Source: an uncultured Pseudomonadota bacterium (GTDB lineage Bacteria > Pseudomonadota > Gammaproteobacteria > Burkholderiales > SG8-39). From it: 64,000 nucleotides of DNA. The DNA lies in the NCBI GenBank assembly GCA_903921325.1, contig CAIXPL010000016.1:405145-469144 (forward strand), written 5' to 3'. The notes beneath the pieces were generated by a model. That model did no database searches and was not told the DNA's origin. It was given only the letters and a program-made list of their open reading frames with translations. Below, in pieces: positions 62,453 to 64,000 of this stretch. The stretch's first letter is position 1; each line of letters starts with the position of its first letter. The translations under genes and the position numbers were made by a program.

Positions 62453-64000
62453 TTACGCCGTCCAGTCGTGTGCGCCGTATTGCTCGCGCAGTCGCGTCTT
62501 GAGCAGTTTGCCGGTGGCTGTATGCGGCAGTTCGTTCACGAAAATCACATCATCGGGAACCCACCACTTGGCGACCTTGCCGTCATAGAACTGCAACAAG
62601 TCTTCACGGCTGATTGCTGCGTCGGGTTTGCGTACCACGATCAGCAAGGGTCGCTCGTCCCATTTGGGATGCACCGCACCGATGGCAGCGGCCTCTGCAA
62701 CTGCCGGATGCGCAATGGCGATATTTTCCAGATCAATCGAACTGATCCACTCGCCACCAGACTTGATCACATCTTTCGAGCGGTCGGTGATGCCCATATA
62801 TCCGTCGGTATCGATGGTTGCCACGTCGCCCGTTGGGAACCAGTCATCGCGCAGGACGTCGCCTCCTTCAGCCTTGAAATAGCCCTTGGTCACCCAGGGA
62901 CCACGCACCATCAGATCGCCAAAAGCAACCCCATCGCGCGGCAATGTATCGCCAGCCTGATCGACGATTTTCATGCTGACCCCGTAGAGTGGCCGACCTT
63001 GCTTCACTTTCACTGCAAATTGCTCGGCAATGGGCAATTCAAGATGCTTGCGCTTCAACGTGCCGTAGGTGCCAAGCGGACTCATCTCGGTCATGCCCCA
63101 GGCATGATTGCACTCGATGCCATAGACATCGGCAAATTCGCGGATCATGCTGGGTGGGCAAGCCGAACCTCCAATCACCACCCGCTTCAAGGTCGAGAAC
63201 TTGAGGTTATTGCTGCGCAGCCACGCAAATAAATTCAGCCACACCGTAGGCACCCCGGCGCTCATGGTGACTTGCTCTGATTCAGCCAATTCGTAAAGAC
63301 TTTTCGGATCAAGCGCTGCCCCTGGCATCACCAGTTTGACGCCTACCATCGGTCCGAAATACGGTGTTCCCCAGGCGTTGACATGGAACATCGGCACGAT
63401 CGGCATCACCACGTCTTTGGCCGAAATACTGAAGCAATCCGGTAGTGACACGGCCAGCGCATGGATGACGGTCGATCGATGGTGATAGAGCACACCCTTT
63501 GGGTTGCCCGTGGTCCCCGAGGTGTAGCACAGGCCCGAGGCGGTGTATTCATCGAGGACGGGCCATTCGTAATGTCCGTCTTCCTGGTCGATCAGTTCAT
63601 CCATGCACAGCAGTGGAGTGACGGTCAGTGCCGGCAGGTGATCGCGGTCGGTCATCGCCACCCAGCCCTTGACCGTGGGGCAGTGCGCGGCCAGCTTCTC
63701 GACCAACGGAGCGAGATTGATGTCGAAGAACACCAGCTTGTCTTCGGCATGATCAATGATGTAGATGATCTGTTCGATGAACAGTCGCGGATTGATGGTG
63801 TGGATGACCGCCCCCATACCTGATGTGCCGTAGTACAGCTCAAAATGCCGGTATCCGTTCCAGGCCAGGGTGGCGATGCGATCGCCTGCGCTGACGCCAA
63901 GACGGGTAAGGGCCTGCGCCAACTGACGCGCCCGCAGGTGGCTATCGGCATAGGTATAGCGATGGATCGGGCCTTCGACCGTGCGCGAGACTACTTCGGT
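62453..64000 (-). CDS. AMP-dependent acyl-CoA synthetase (5' end outside window)
   Basis: The frame is open to the window edge and its start lies beyond 64000; 515 residues are visible. AMP-binding motif [25 protein letters not shown], and the C-terminal hinge [20 protein letters not shown] with catalytic Lys in [14 protein letters not shown] are all present. It activates a carboxylic acid to its CoA thioester through an acyl-AMP; family resembles medium/long-chain acyl- or methylmercaptopropionate-CoA ligases. Confidence 0.92.
   Translation of the reverse strand, partial: TEVVSRTVEGPIHRYTYADSHLRARQLAQALTRLGVSAGDRIATLAWNGYRHFELYYGTSGMGAVIHTINPRLFIEQIIYIIDHAEDKLVFFDINLAPLVEKLAAHCPTVKGWVAMTDRDHLPALTVTPLLCMDELIDQEDGHYEWPVLDEYTASGLCYTSGTTGNPKGVLYHHRSTVIHALAVSLPDCFSISAKDVVMPIVPMFHVNAWGTPYFGPMVGVKLVMPGAALDPKSLYELAESEQVTMSAGVPTVWLNLFAWLRSNNLKFSTLKRVVIGGSACPPSMIREFADVYGIECNHAWGMTEMSPLGTYGTLKRKHLELPIAEQFAVKVKQGRPLYGVSMKIVDQAGDTLPRDGVAFGDLMVRGPWVTKGYFKAEGGDVLRDDWFPTGDVATIDTDGYMGITDRSKDVIKSGGEWISSIDLENIAIAHPAVAEAAAIGAVHPKWDERPLLIVVRKPDAAISREDLLQFYDGKVAKWWVPDDVIFVNELPHTATGKLLKTRLREQYGAHDWTA

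Overview
The window is 64 kb of GC-rich (roughly 60-65 percent), densely coded DNA from a betaproteobacterium, most likely Burkholderiales close to Alcaligenaceae. The evidence is two tripartite-tricarboxylate (Bug/TctC) receptors inside catabolic operons, a phaC-phaA-phaB polyhydroxyalkanoate operon, and the housekeeping blocks bamD/rluD/pgeF and comEC/DUF2062/lolD/lolCE/rpfE-like/recJ/dsbB/prfB/lysS. No rRNA, tRNA, IS element, phage gene or CRISPR array was recognised.

Left part (1-12.4 kb): the small subunit of a ring-hydroxylating dioxygenase, a branched-chain-amino-acid-type binding protein, a rhomboid protease that converges on a membrane protein with a similar helical-repeat tail, an exported M20 peptidase, a class II aldolase, an amidase, a SET-domain methyltransferase, the AMPylase SelO and an exported beta-rich protein.

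Middle part (12.4-34.7 kb): a catabolic island. It holds an FAD aromatic hydroxylase divergent from a flavin reductase, a two-domain VOC (extradiol-like) enzyme coupled to a D-aminoacylase-type amidohydrolase, and two operons diverging from 25.04-25.41 kb. The leftward operon encodes a DHODH-like enzyme, a GST, an alpha/beta hydrolase, an Ldh-type dehydrogenase and an amidohydrolase. The rightward operon encodes a maleylacetate-reductase-like enzyme, MmgE/PrpD, a Bug receptor and a TauD/TfdA dioxygenase; it is followed by a Tat-exported amidohydrolase/hydrolase pair, an isochorismatase-like hydrolase, a small lipoprotein and a VOC protein. The layout suggests uptake and stepwise ring hydroxylation, cleavage and hydrolysis of aromatic or amide substrates, but the substrate cannot be read from sequence. 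No transcription regulator is encoded in the island.

Right part (34.7-64 kb): a PIN-domain gene and a divergent TonB-like gene, both carrying in-frame tandem repeats; then a TSUP exporter, an NlpC/P60 lipoprotein, a DinG-like helicase, bamD, rluD, pgeF and a sugar epimerase. The PHA operon follows; its PHA synthase carries an extra histone-H1-like N-terminal tail of about 128 residues, and a candidate sigma70 promoter and 10-bp-arm palindrome lie upstream. Then come lysS-prfB (with the programmed frameshift), dsbB, recJ, the Lol exporter genes, comEC, an alpha/beta hydrolase and a truncated acyl-CoA synthetase.

The most unusual material is the tailed PHA synthase with its control region, the repeat-rich PIN/TonB pair at 35-36 kb, the rhomboid/TPR pair at 2.3-5.2 kb, and a 43-codon leader ORF overlapping the start of the leftward catabolic operon.
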